From: Polynucleobacter sp.
GTDB lineage: Bacteria > Pseudomonadota > Gammaproteobacteria > Burkholderiales > Burkholderiaceae
Direction: 5' to 3'
Length of the DNA: 64,000 nucleotides
Assembly (NCBI GenBank): GCA_024642065.1
Contig: JAHEBW010000046.1
Location: forward strand, 97,152 to 161,151
Shown piece after piece: positions 63,503 to 64,000 of the stretch. The notes under the pieces were generated by a model that was not told the origin of the DNA, ran no database searches, and saw only the letters and a program-made list of their open reading frames with translations. The translations under genes and the position numbers were made by a program. The number at the start of each line of letters is the position of its first letter. Positions within the stretch are counted from its first letter, which is position 1.

Positions 63503-63609
63503 TAGAGGGTAGGTTGCTTGTTTATTCAACAAACAACCAAATTCGAGTAAGCAATTGGGAGTGACCGATCAAAAACGGCACTACATATTCGCACAAAAGT
63601 GCTTGTTAT

Positions 63610-64000
<391 letters not shown>

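Overview
The window looks like chromosome of a betaproteobacterium in the Burkholderiales, most likely Polynucleobacter or a close relative. I infer this from protein style (EF-Tu, RpoB, GltB, a magnesium-type HemB), from the mla-ibaG-murA-hisG, pil-aroK-aroB and cytochrome c4-resB-ccsB gene orders, and from the AT-leaning base composition. No database search was possible. Coding is dense: most gaps are under 100 bases, no gene-free stretch exceeds 300 bases, and I saw no prophage, CRISPR array or integrative element. Several genes start with GTG (murA, aroK, gltB, rpsD, rpsN, rplJ) or TTG (dgt).

Left part, nearly all minus strand (1-13.5 kb): start of hisG, then murA, ibaG, a two-gene ABC-2 exporter, and mlaB, mlaC, mlaA, mlaD, mlaE and mlaF, which maintain outer-membrane lipid asymmetry. 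The glutamate synthase pair gltB-gltD lies upstream of these. gltB has a well-formed promoter with a palindrome in its spacer. Next to it is a single REP-associated-type (Y1) transposase gene with a damaged HUH motif and a long hairpin, placed directly behind dgt.

Middle part (14.4-31 kb): a minus-strand unit runs pilP-like, short pilQ, aroK, aroB, dgt. The usual pilMNO genes are absent, and divergent mrcA (PBP1a) sits immediately beyond. Then come cyaY (minus) divergent from lptM-lysA (plus), the system II cytochrome c assembly genes resB-ccsB behind cytochrome c4, engB-hemB (plus), and cutA-dsbD (minus).

Right part (31-64 kb, all minus strand): one continuous translation and transcription supercluster. 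In transcription order it is: end of an rRNA operon (23S, 5S, terminator); tRNA-Tyr, tRNA-Gly, tRNA-Thr; tuf copy 2; tRNA-Trp; secE, nusG, rplKAJL, rpoBC; rpsL, rpsG, fusA, tuf copy 1; rpsJ and the S10, spc and alpha operons to rplQ; then a terminator. I found sigma-70-like promoters ahead of the tRNA-tuf unit, rpsL, rplC and rplN, plus a weaker candidate for rpsJ. Structured leaders or spacers lie before rplJ, rpsG, rplN and rpoB. The rplL-rpoB spacer can form mutually exclusive hairpins and is the most switch-like structure seen.

Most of the window is conserved housekeeping sequence. The observations most worth following are the rplL-rpoB alternative hairpins, the reduced pilus or DNA-uptake secretin locus (no N1 domain, no pilMNO), the transposase with its flanking hairpin that contributes part of the gltB -35 box, and a terminator-promoter overlap between rplQ and cutA.
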